Assembly: GCF_004135405.1 (NCBI RefSeq)
Contig: NZ_CP035491.1
Coordinates: 2,170,001 to 2,234,000 of the forward strand
Length of the DNA stretch: 64,000 nt
Source of the DNA: Agromyces protaetiae
Lineage (GTDB): Bacteria; Actinomycetota; Actinomycetes; Actinomycetales; Microbacteriaceae
Direction: 5' to 3'
Numbering within the stretch: the stretch's first letter is position 1; the number at the start of each line of letters is the position of its first letter. Below are positions 41,599 to 49,408 of this stretch, in pieces. A program made the position numbers and the translations under genes. Under the pieces are notes generated by a model, which saw nothing but the letters and a program-made list of their open reading frames with translations, did not search any database and was not told the origin of the DNA.

Positions 41599-44303
41599 TC
41601 AGCGCAGGAACCCCAGTTCGGCCGCTCGACGCACGGCGGCCCGGCGGCTGCTCACCTCGAGCTTCAGGTAGATGCTCTTGATGTGGGTGCGGACGGTGTT
41701 CAGCGACACCGAGAGGTGGCGGGAGATCTCGGGGCCGCTGAGGTCGGAGGCCAGCAGTCGAAGAACCTCGAGCTCGCGCGCTGTCAGCGACGACGCCGGG
41801 AGGCTCGTCGGTTGGACTCGCGGCGCCGTCGCCGTCGCCGTCGCCTCCGCCTCCCGAGAAGTCTGAGCGCGTCGGGATTCCCCGTGGCCCGTTTCGCGAG
41901 CGCGGTGAGCAGATGAGACATCCGAGCGCCTTCGTCGACGAAGACGCGCACGTACCCCTCTGCGCCGGCGAGCGTCACGGCCTCTTCGAGCGCATCGAGC
42001 GACGCATCCTCATGGCCCGCCGCGGATCGGGCGAGCGCGAGGAGAACGAGTAGCTCGATGAGGCTGCCCCCACGGTCCGAAGCGTCGCGTGCGGCGTCGA
42101 CCAGGCGCGTCGCGAGCGCCTCTGCGTCGCCCACCGTGGTGGGATCCGCCAGGAGCACGCGGGCAAGCGTCGCATGCTCGTACTCGCGGGCGTACGAGAG
42201 GGCGTCGGCCGGGGTGAGCGATCGACGGCGTGCCCATTCCCGAGCCTCGCGTGGCCTGCCCGCCGAAAGGTGCGCGCGGGCGCGGACGGCGGCGATCGGC
42301 CGCACGTCGGGGAACATGTCCGACACATACAGGCGTTCGGCCTCGTCGAGCATTTCGATCGCCTCGTTCGCAGCCGCCTCCGCGAGCAGGAGTCGGGCTC
42401 TCGCGAGCCGACGTCGGTGTCGGTTCTGCGGGAGACCTGAGTGCTCCCCGAGCGATTCCGCCGATCGCAGCTCCGCACGCGCGGCTGCGAGGTCGTTCCG
42501 CTCGTAGTGCACCCCGCTCAGCCCGACGTGCATGTCGGCCGCCCCGCGCAGCGGCGGTTGTGAGCGCGTCGCCAACTCCAGGCCGTGTCGATAGACGGCT
42601 TCGGCCGCGGTCAGGTGTCCCCGCGCGAGGAGGATATCGGCCATCGCGAGCGATCCGCCGATCACGTCGGAGAGATACCCGGCGGCCTCGAGGTGCTCGA
42701 GAGCGACGGTCCAGGACGCGGCGGCCGCGTCGAGGTTGCCATGAGCCCACAGGGCGAGCCCCAGCAGACCCGCCGAAGCTCCCTGCTCGATGTCGTTGCC
42801 TTCGGCGGCGAGTTGCACCGCGCGCTGCGAGGCGGACAGGGCCGCTGCGCCGTCGCCCACGACCATCGACTGAGCGCCGCGGTACAGCGCGATGCCGGCG
42901 TGAAGTGCGCGGGCTTCGTCCGAGGCCGTCGGATCCGCGGCCTCGACATCGCTCAGCAGCTCTTCGACGCGGTCGATCCGCCCCGCCGACAGCAGCGTGC
43001 CGGCGAAGATGAGACCGAGCGAAGGCCGTGCGTCGATCACTTCCGGCGGAAGCATCTCCAACCAGGCGAGGAGCGCGAGTTCCTGCCTGTTCTGGCGGAG
43101 CAGGTTGGACGAAGCCTCCAGCAGGTCTGCCGCGCGAACGAACGCGTCCGCGCCGAACGCGTGTTCGATCGCCTGTTCGATCAGCCCGTTTCGCTCATAC
43201 CAGCCACTCGCGCGGAGATGCAGCTCACGGGAGAGCTCGGGCTCCTCGGCGGCGAGCCGCGCGCGCAGCATCTCGGCGAAGAGATGGTGGTACCGGTACC
43301 AGAGTCGCTGATCGTCGAGGGGCACGACGAAGAGATTGCCGCGGTCCAGTTCGTCGAGGATCACGCTGCTTCCGGAGCCACCCGTGACGGCGTCGCAGAG
43401 CCCTCCCGTCAGCCGCCCGAGTATCGATGTGTGCAGGAGGAATCTGCGGACCGACTCCTGCTGTTGCTGCAGCACCTCCTCCACGAGGTAGTCGACGACA
43501 TAGCGGTCGTCCCCCGCGAATCGAGCGATGAATCGGGCTGGGTCGTCGTGTCCACGAAGGGAGAGTGCGGCCAACTGGAGCGCCGCGATCCAGCCTTCGG
43601 TCCGCTCATCCAGAGCGGCGATCTGCCCGGCGCTCACCTCGAGCCCCATGATGTCGGTCAGATATCGGGCGGCCTCCGTCTCGGTGAACCGGAGATCGCC
43701 GGCGCGGATCTCCCCGAGCCGACCATTCACACGCAGTCGAGCGAGTGGAAGCGGGGGATCTGCTCGCGTGGCGACCACGAGATGCACCTGCGACGGCAGG
43801 TGCTCCACAAGGTACGACAGGCCGTCATGCACCGTCGCGTCATCGATGAGGTGGAGGTCGTCGAGGACCAGCGTGATCGGAGGACCGGATTGCAGACGAT
43901 TGATGAGCAGATCCACGACAGCCTCGGGCGCCGGCGGGGGCCCGTGCCCATCGCCCCGAGGTGTCAGGGAAACCGCTCCGGGCGAGGCCAGCTCGATCGC
44001 GGCGACCACGTACCGCCAGAAGGTCGCGGCGTCGTTGTCGCGCGCATCCAGCGAAAGCCACGCGACGGCCTTTTCCCGATGGTCGTCGGATGCGAGCCAT
44101 TCGACGACGGCGGTCGTCTTCCCGAATCCCGCAGGCGCGGCGACCACGGTGACCGTGGCCGCGTCGTTCGCGAACAGCCGCGTCAGTCTCGCCCTGGTGA
44201 TGCTCGATGCTCGAGGTTGCGGCACATGAAGCTTCGTCGTGAGGATGACGGGTTCGGGTCCTTCCACGAGCCCAGTGTGCACGGGCGTTCCCGGAAACGG
44301 CAA
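41599..44303 (-). CDS. LAL-type (MalT-like) LuxR family transcriptional regulator, frameshifted before the HTH
   Basis: Large ATP-dependent activator. It has an N-terminal AAA/STAND ATPase (VVAAPAGFGKTTAVVEWLA with Walker A, VLDDLHLIDD as Walker B-like), then a winged helix and a long TPR-like helical region. The C-terminal LuxR HTH (LTARELEVLRLLASDLSGPEISRHLSVSLNTVRTHIKSIYLKLEVSSRR) is in another frame. One extra C in the run at 41853-41855 joins both parts into 901 residues, the usual family size. The frame opens at TTG 44303; GTG 44282 or 44267 may be the real start. It probably controls the flanking operons. Confidence 0.83.
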
Positions 44304-44345
44304 CGGGCTTTGCGGTCCGAGCGCTCAGGCGCCGATGCTTGGGCC

Positions 44346-45269
44346 ATGAACGAATACGACGTGCTCGTCGTCGGCGGCGGAGCCGCCGGTCTCAGCGCAG
44401 CCCTCGTCCTCTCGAGGGCCCGGCGCCGTGTTGCGGTCGTCGACGACGGGCGACCGCGGAACGCTCCGGCATCCCACATGCATGGGTACCTCTCGAGGGA
44501 CGGCCTGCCCCCCGCCGAGCTCCTCTCCCTCGGCCGCGAAGAGGTCGTCGGCTACGGAGCCGACCTGATCACCGGGACCGTCACGACCCTCGGCCGAGGA
44601 TTCCGCGCGACGCTCGACGACGGGACCTCGATTCTCGCTCGCAGAGTTTTGGTGACCACCGGACTGCGGGATCAGATCCCGGACATCCCGGGGTTGGCGG
44701 AACGATGGGGCCGCGATGTGCTCCACTGTCCGTATTGCCACGGCTATGAAGTCCGCGACCGGGCTCTGGGGGTGCTGGGCGGCGATCAAGATGCGATCGC
44801 GTACGCGCTCCTGATCCGACAATGGTCGAACGACGTGATCCTGTTCACGCGCGGCCAGCCTCCGACGCCCGAGCAGCACGAGGCGCTTCGCGCTCGCGCG
44901 GTGGGCGTCGAGTCGCGACCGGTCCGCCGGGTGAGCGTCGTAGAAGATGCACTGCGCGGGGTCGAACTCGAAGACGGCCAGGTCATCCCACGGTCGGCCC
45001 TTTTCGTCCGCCCGACACTCGCACCCAACGATGCCATTCTGCGCGGTCTCGGTTGCGAGCGAGACGAGCGCGGATGGACCGCCCACGACGCCGACGGTGC
45101 GACGAGCGTCGCCGGTCTGTATGTCGCAGGCAACGCATCCGACCCGAGAGCCCAGGTCATCACCGCGGCCGGACAGGGATCCGCCGCCGCGATCGCGATC
45201 AACAACGACCTCGTCGCCGACGACGCGCGCGCCTCAGTCGACCGGCTCCGGGACCGCCCTCGTCGTTGA
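44346..45269 (+). CDS. NAD(P)/FAD-dependent oxidoreductase, thioredoxin reductase-like
   Basis: 307-residue flavoenzyme. The FAD-binding N-terminus is YDVLVVGGGAAGLSAALVLSR, the redox-active pair Cys128-Pro-Tyr-Cys131 lies in HCPYCHGYE, and the C-terminal FAD motif is GLYVAGNASDPRAQVITAAGQGS. The NADPH-binding GGDQDAIAYA lacks the usual GxGxxA/G spacing. It resembles the low-Mr thioredoxin reductase-like group found in natural-product and stress loci. No thioredoxin gene is adjacent, so the partner is unknown. It is divergent from the LAL regulator, which suggests control by it. Confidence 0.85.
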   Translation: MNEYDVLVVGGGAAGLSAALVLSRARRRVAVVDDGRPRNAPASHMHGYLSRDGLPPAELLSLGREEVVGYGADLITGTVTTLGRGFRATLDDGTSILARRVLVTTGLRDQIPDIPGLAERWGRDVLHCPYCHGYEVRDRALGVLGGDQDAIAYALLIRQWSNDVILFTRGQPPTPEQHEALRARAVGVESRPVRRVSVVEDALRGVELEDGQVIPRSALFVRPTLAPNDAILRGLGCERDERGWTAHDADGATSVAGLYVAGNASDPRAQVITAAGQGSAAAIAINNDLVADDARASVDRLRDRPRR

Positions 45270-45317
45270 AAGCGGATGGAGATCTGATCTTTAACGAGCG
45301 AATCGATTCGACCTCGC

Positions 45318-45337
45318 ACTGGCGGGAAACCGCCAGT
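45318..45337 (+). terminator. GAAA-loop hairpin after the flavoenzyme gene
   Basis: Perfect 8-bp stem ACTGGCGG / CCGCCAGT closed by a GAAA tetraloop, 48 nt after the flavoenzyme stop and 17 nt before the lipoprotein start. A perfect 12-bp palindrome CGAATCGATTCG (45299-45310) precedes it. It may terminate the flavoenzyme transcript or act in the leader of the lipoprotein gene. Confidence 0.4.
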
Positions 45338-45354
45338 CGCGGGAGAATCACGAC

Positions 45355-45810
45355 GTGCGCGCACCGCGCCGCACGATCGCGACCGCGGTCGCGGCGGCGG
45401 CTGCGATCTTCACCGCGACGGGTCTCAGCGGATGCTCGGGCGGCGTCGGTCGGACGTGTCTCGACGTGCCGACCGAGCTTCTCGCCGTCATCGCCGGCGC
45501 CGCCACGAGAGGGGTCATCGAACCGGTCTCGGGGGCCGCGGTGAAGGCCGACCCGGCTTCGGCCGTCCATGCCGACGGCTCCTACATCGTCGCAGTCACG
45601 TTCAGACCGGTCGAGGCGTCCGAGGGAGCGACCCGGGCCGCGGCCTTCGTCACGGGTTCGCTCGAGGCATCCGAAGCGCAGCCCATCCTCGCGGTCGACC
45701 CGCTCGCCCAGATCCTCACGGTCTGGCCCAGCGAGGTCAACGGCATCGGGTTCGCGGGCGACGACGACGGCATCGCCGCCGCGAAAGCGTGCGTCGAGGA
45801 CGACGGGTGA
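45355..45810 (+). CDS. Hypothetical lipoprotein
   Basis: 151 residues with a lipoprotein signal: RAPRRTIATAVAAAAAIFTATGLSGC, lipobox LSGC with Cys27. The mature part is a single strand-rich domain (AVHADGSYIVAVTFRPVEA, PILAVDPLAQILTVWPSEVNGIGF) with two further Cys (Cys35 and one near the C-terminus) that may pair. No family recognised. The start is GTG 45355. A GGATGCCTCG motif (45663-45672, minus orientation) codes Glu-Ala-Ser. It ends 18 nt before the convergent bioN gene. Confidence 0.7.
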   Translation: MRAPRRTIATAVAAAAAIFTATGLSGCSGGVGRTCLDVPTELLAVIAGAATRGVIEPVSGAAVKADPASAVHADGSYIVAVTFRPVEASEGATRAAAFVTGSLEASEAQPILAVDPLAQILTVWPSEVNGIGFAGDDDGIAAAKACVEDDG

Positions 45811-45828
45811 GCGGAGTCGGGTCGATGC

Positions 45829-46422
45829 TCAGTCGTCCGCGCCGCGCGCGATGAGCGCCTCGCCCATGCCCTCGGCCGTGCGGAGCGCACGCACGACGAC
45901 GGGCACGGCGACCGCACGCAGCGAGTGTTCGACGCCGCGCGCTCGCCTCGCGTCGAGCACTTCGCGCACGATCTCGGTCATGAGCGGCACGGCGCGGATC
46001 GTCATGGCGAGCACGAGCCCCACGCGGTCGGCGTCGATCCAGCGCTCGAACGGGCGGAGCGCCGCGCGCATGGCGTCGAGCATCGCCGTCACGGGCGTCG
46101 TGAGCGTCACGAGGGCGGCGAGGGCGATGCATGCGACGATGCGGAACCCGATGAGGGCGGCCTGTTCCCAGCCCTGGAAGATGACGTTGAGCGGGACCGC
46201 GAGCAGCAGGAGCCATCCGACGGGGACGAGCTGCTGTGCGAGGGTTCGCGTCGGCACGCGCGCGACCGCGAAGAGCGCGAGGGCGACCGCGGTCGCGATC
46301 GCGGTCGCCCACCACGGGCGGAGCGCCACGATGACGACGACGGATGCCGCGAGCAGCACGAGCTTCCACCCCGCGGGCATGCGGTGGATGATCGAGCGCC
46401 CCGTGACGTAGGTGCCGATCAC
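45829..46422 (-). CDS. bioN: ECF transporter T component (BioN-like)
   Basis: 197-residue membrane coupling subunit of an energy-coupling factor transporter. It opens TGRSIIHRMPAGWKLVLLAASVVVIV; the second coupling-helix region reads DRVGLVLAMTIRAVPLMTEIVREVLDARRARGV, which contains the Ala-Arg-Ala/Gly signature (ARRARG) used to grip the ATPase. The start overlaps the ATPase stop by ATGA. Its place in the bioY-bioM-bioN operon makes biotin the likely substrate. Confidence 0.87.
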   Translation of the reverse strand: MIGTYVTGRSIIHRMPAGWKLVLLAASVVVIVALRPWWATAIATAVALALFAVARVPTRTLAQQLVPVGWLLLLAVPLNVIFQGWEQAALIGFRIVACIALAALVTLTTPVTAMLDAMRAALRPFERWIDADRVGLVLAMTIRAVPLMTEIVREVLDARRARGVEHSLRAVAVPVVVRALRTAEGMGEALIARGADD

Positions 46423-47114
46423 GGCGCCTCCACGGCGTCGATGAGCTCGCGGTAGGCGGCGAGCGACTCGGCGGGAGCGCCGTCGGCGACGATGCGCCCG
46501 CCGTCGACGACGAGCACGCGATCGAAGTGCTCGACCGTCTCGAGGCGGTGCGTGACGACCACGAGCTGCTGGTCGAGGGCGGCGAAATGGCGGTCGACGA
46601 GCGCGGCGTTGCGTGCGTCGAGGAGGGTCGTCGGCTCGTCGGTCACGAGGATCGACGGCTCCGACACGAGCACCGCAGCGAGCGCGAGGAGCTGCTTCTG
46701 CCCGCCGGAGAGACGGTGCGCCGGCCGGTCGGCGAGCTCGGCGAGCCCGAATCGCTCGAGCGTACGATCGACGCGCGCCGAGGCATCCGCGGCATCGAGC
46801 TTCAGCCGGCGGAGCGAGAACGCGACGTCCTCGCGCACCGTCGGCATGACGATCTGGGTGTCGGGGTTCGTGAACACGAACCCCACCCGGCGCCGCACCT
46901 CGCGCGCGTTCCGCGAGACATCCAGCCCGTCGACCGTGACGCGGCCCTCGGTCGGCTCGACGAGTCCGTTGATGAGCCGCGCGAGCGTCGACTTGCCCGA
47001 GCCGTTGGCGCCGACGATCCCGATGCGCCGCTCGGTGAGCCGTACCGAGACGTCGACGAGCACGTCGCCCCCGTCGTAGCGGTGGGTGACGTGCTCGAAG
47101 ACGATCTCGGTCAT
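46419..47114 (-). CDS. bioM: ECF transporter ATP-binding protein (BioM-like)
   Basis: 231-residue ATPase driving biotin uptake with BioN and BioY. Walker A GANGSGKST near residue 36, Q-loop FTNPDTQIVMPTVREDVAFSL (typical of ECF ATPases), signature LSGGQKQLLALAAVLV, Walker B ILVTDEPTTLLD and H-loop VTHRLE are all present. ATG 47114 overlaps the bioY stop and its stop overlaps bioN (both ATGA). Two GGATGYCTCG motifs (46779-46788 and 46914-46923) code Asp-Ala-Ser and Asp-Val-Ser. Confidence 0.9.
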   Translation of the reverse strand: MTEIVFEHVTHRYDGGDVLVDVSVRLTERRIGIVGANGSGKSTLARLINGLVEPTEGRVTVDGLDVSRNAREVRRRVGFVFTNPDTQIVMPTVREDVAFSLRRLKLDAADASARVDRTLERFGLAELADRPAHRLSGGQKQLLALAAVLVSEPSILVTDEPTTLLDARNAALVDRHFAALDQQLVVVTHRLETVEHFDRVLVVDGGRIVADGAPAESLAAYRELIDAVEAP

Positions 47115-47752
47115 TCTGCGGCGGATGCCTCGGTCGAGGGGACCGCGCGCTTCGCCCACGGCCACTCGCGTGCCGGGATGAGCCCCGGCCATGCCCGATG
47201 CACGGCCGCCGCGACGCCCGCGACGACGACGGCCTTGACGACGTCGCCCACGAGGAAGGGGAGTGCGCCGACGACGATCGCCTGGCCGAGCGGCAGGCCT
47301 GTCGCGACCGAGAGCCACGGCACTCCGACGAGGTAGACGACGATGACGCCGCCGATGAGACTTGCGAGAAGCAGCGAGAAGAACTTCAGACGCGGGGGGA
47401 TGCGTGCCGCGAGCCAGCCGACGACGAACGCCGCCGGGATGAACGCGACGAGGAAGCCGCCCGTCGGCCCGGCGAGCACGCCGAGACCGGCCGCGCCGCC
47501 CGCGAGGATCGGGAGACCCGCGAGGCCCAGCACGACGTAGACGAGCACCGCGAGCGCGCCCTTGCGTGCACCGAGCACAGCGCCCGCGAGCATGACGCCG
47601 AGGGTCTGGAGCGTGATCGGCACGCCGATGCCCACGGGGATGGCGCCTGGCAGCGTGAGCGCGGCGATGAGCGCCGCGAACACGGCGATCTGGGCGAGGT
47701 CGCGCGCCGTGGTCTTGGCAGCGCTGCGAGCGGGTGCGGTCGCGGTCGTCAT
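47111..47752 (-). CDS. bioY: Biotin transporter BioY (ECF substrate-binding component)
   Basis: 213-residue membrane S-component that binds biotin. Six helices; family motifs GVPITLQTLGVMLAGAVLGARKGALAVLVYVVLGLAGLPILAGG, then GPTGGFLVAFIPAAFVVGWLA, and a C-terminal LPFLVGDVVKAVVVAGVAAAVHR. ATG 47752 has AAGGGGAACC upstream; -10-like TAGCGT (47805-47810, minus) gives a leader of ~45 nt. First gene of the bioY-bioM-bioN operon. The C-terminus carries a GGATGCCTCG motif (47123-47132) coding Glu-Ala-Ser. Confidence 0.92.
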   Translation of the reverse strand: MTTATAPARSAAKTTARDLAQIAVFAALIAALTLPGAIPVGIGVPITLQTLGVMLAGAVLGARKGALAVLVYVVLGLAGLPILAGGAAGLGVLAGPTGGFLVAFIPAAFVVGWLAARIPPRLKFFSLLLASLIGGVIVVYLVGVPWLSVATGLPLGQAIVVGALPFLVGDVVKAVVVAGVAAAVHRAWPGLIPAREWPWAKRAVPSTEASAAE

Positions 47753-47889
47753 GGTTCCCCTTGGGATCGTGTTCGAGAAGTCTCGGGCGGTGTGCCTTGG
47801 CTTCACGCTACGAATCGGGGAGGGGCGGCGCAGGAAACGCCCTACAAAGAACGCGGGCGAACTTTGAACGACCGTGGTCGGGAGGGCCG

Positions 47890-48306
47890 CTACGCCGCGC
47901 GCGCCTCGAACTCGACCGGCGCGATCGACGGCAGGTCGGCGGCCTCGCGCACGGGCTCGGCCCACACGACGAGCGGCGCCGGCGTCCAGCTGAGCGCCAT
48001 GGTGTCTTCGCCCTCGGGCACGACGACGGCGACCGTCTCGCGCTCGTCGAGGATCGCGCGCGTGAGTTCGGCGGCGATCTGGTGGGTGACGACGGCGTCG
48101 AAGATGCGGTCGGTGTCGCGCTCGGTGCGGCGCGTGAGCGCCCACTGCCCGTTGCCGCCGATGAACTCGGCGAGCTTCTGGTTCACGAGTTCGAAGATGT
48201 GCTCGCCGCGAAGGTCTGCGGCGGATGCCCGCTCTGCGGTCTGACCGGTGGACGCGGATGCGGCTTCAGCGGCGATCCTCGCTCGTCGGCGCCAGCGGCG
48301 GAACAT
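47890..48306 (-). CDS. Hypothetical protein (138 aa)
   Basis: Basic N-terminus (RRWRRRARIAAEAAS), then a compact domain LRGEHIFELVNQKLAEFIGGNGQWALTRRTERDTDRIFDAVVTHQIAAELTRAILDERETVAVVVPEGEDTMALSWTPAPLVVWA-type pattern; no family recognised and no membrane helix. ATG 48306 has AGAGGGG 7 nt upstream. It lies on the same strand as, and 192 nt downstream of, a small membrane protein gene; the gap holds the motif-built terminator at 48431-48479. Confidence 0.65.
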   Translation of the reverse strand: MFRRWRRRARIAAEAASASTGQTAERASAADLRGEHIFELVNQKLAEFIGGNGQWALTRRTERDTDRIFDAVVTHQIAAELTRAILDERETVAVVVPEGEDTMALSWTPAPLVVWAEPVREAADLPSIAPVEFEARAA

Positions 48307-48430
48307 CGGCAGCCCCTCTCGGTCGGGCGGGTCGGGCGGTAGGGTGCCCGTGCGCTCAGTCTGTCGGAATCGCCGTAGTCGGTGCCAATTGACACGCCGT
48401 AAGCAGGAACGGGAGCATAAGTTCCGGTTT

Positions 48431-48479
48431 CGGATGCCTCGGGGCGCCGTTCGTCCGCGGGGCTCCGCCGAGGCATCCG
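48431..48479 (-). terminator. Inverted repeat of two GGATGCCTCG motifs (terminator)
   Basis: Perfect 12-bp arms CGGATGCCTCGG (48431-48442) and CCGAGGCATCCG (48468-48479) with a 25-nt G+C-rich spacer. It begins 20 nt after the stop codon of the small membrane protein gene (minus strand). Both arms are full copies of the window-wide motif, so one structure serves as terminator and as a motif pair, as paired uptake sequences do in Haemophilus and Neisseria. Confidence 0.6.
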
Positions 48480-48498
48480 CTCGAAACGACGGCCGCGC

Positions 48499-48687
48499 TC
48501 AGCCGTCGATCTCGGGGCGCTTGGTGTCTTCGGCGACCGTGCCGATCGCGATGGCGAGGCTCGCGGCCCACGCGACCCACGCGAGGAGGAGGCGCCAGTC
48601 GCGAGGGCCCGCGATCGAGGCGCGCAGCACGCCGATGCCGCTGAAGATCGCACTGATGACGGCCCCGCTGAAGAGGTACTTGCGCAT
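48499..48687 (-). CDS. Small membrane protein (62 aa)
   Basis: MRKYLFSGAVISAIFSGIGVLR, then DWRLLLAWVAWAASLAIAIGTVAEDTKRPEIDG: two predicted membrane helices and a charged C-terminal tail. No family recognised. TAGCGT (48694-48699, minus strand) ends 6 nt before the ATG, the leaderless layout seen elsewhere, which supports this as a real gene. Followed by the motif-built terminator. Confidence 0.65.
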   Translation of the reverse strand: MRKYLFSGAVISAIFSGIGVLRASIAGPRDWRLLLAWVAWAASLAIAIGTVAEDTKRPEIDG

Positions 48688-48749
48688 GCCGCCACGCTAC
48701 CGGTCGGCGCGGCTCGCCGGGAGAAAGCCTGGGAGACCACCCTGAATCT

Positions 48750-48782
48750 GGCCGATCGGTCAGGATTCGACCGATCGGTCAG
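48750..48782. promoter_or_regulatory. Tandem operator upstream of the TetR gene
   Basis: CCGATCGGTCAG occurs twice (48752-48763 and 48771-48782), 19 bp apart; the second lies in the perfect palindrome GACCGATCGGTC (48769-48780). It ends at the TetR gene's -10-like TACCGT (48784-48789), a good position for autorepression. Confidence 0.65.
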
Positions 48783-48795
48783 CTACCGTCGGGGC

Positions 48796-49389
48796 ATGCC
48801 TTCCGACCTGACCGTCCCGGCACGCGTGCGTGCGAGCGACGAGCTCCGCCAGGCGGCGCTCGAGCAGTTCGCCGCAGTCGGCTTCGCGGGCACCTCGCTC
48901 CAGCAGATCGCCGACCATGCGGGGTACGCGAAGTCGAGCGTCCTCTACCACTACGGGTCGAAGGAGGCGCTGCTCGAAGCCGCCGTCGAGCCCACCCTCG
49001 TCGAACTCGAGGCGCTCGTCGCCGAGCTCGCCGGGGGCGGCCGCGCCGCCGCCGCGCAAGCCTCGTTCGCCGAGCGCTTCGTCGACTTCCTCCTCGGCCA
49101 CCGGCTCGCCGTGTACGTCTTCGTGAACCACGCGCAGGCCATGCAAGGACTCCCGATCGCCGAGCGCGCGAGCACCGCGATCCGCGCCCTCGCCGACGAG
49201 ATCTGCGCCGACGACGCCCCCGTCGTCGAGCAGATGCGCTTCGGCGTCGCGCTCGCGGGCGCAGCCTACGTGCTCGTCGCCGGCGCCACGTTCCTCGGCG
49301 AGCCGCTGCCCGACGCCGACGAGGCGAGCGTGCGCGACGCGCTCGTCACCGTCCTCCTCGAACTCCTCTCGCCCGTCTCGGGCCGCTGA
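48796..49389 (+). CDS. TetR family transcriptional regulator
   Basis: 197-residue repressor. The HTH is at ~14-60: ELRQAALEQFAAVGFAGTSLQQIADHAGYAKSSVLYHYGSKEALLEAAV, all typical of TetR. The C-terminal ligand-binding domain is helical and not diagnostic. ATG 48796 is 6 nt after a TACCGT -10, leaderless-type. Two copies of a 12-bp operator lie just upstream. The MMPL and YhgE genes start 19 nt downstream on the same strand, so it probably represses its own export operon. Confidence 0.9.
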   Translation: MPSDLTVPARVRASDELRQAALEQFAAVGFAGTSLQQIADHAGYAKSSVLYHYGSKEALLEAAVEPTLVELEALVAELAGGGRAAAAQASFAERFVDFLLGHRLAVYVFVNHAQAMQGLPIAERASTAIRALADEICADDAPVVEQMRFGVALAGAAYVLVAGATFLGEPLPDADEASVRDALVTVLLELLSPVSGR

Positions 49390-49408
49390 CCGGAAGGCTT
49401 GAACGACC

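Noticed and set aside
42585..44345. Plus-strand extension of the thioredoxin-reductase-like frame into the LAL gene
   Set aside because: Low-quality translation opposite a well-supported regulator; the enzyme's FAD motif begins right after ATG 44346.
47849..47870. Repeated GAAC units upstream of bioY as a BioQ operator
   Set aside because: The units are direct repeats and not the inverted arrangement expected of a known BioQ site, and they lie upstream of the likely -10.
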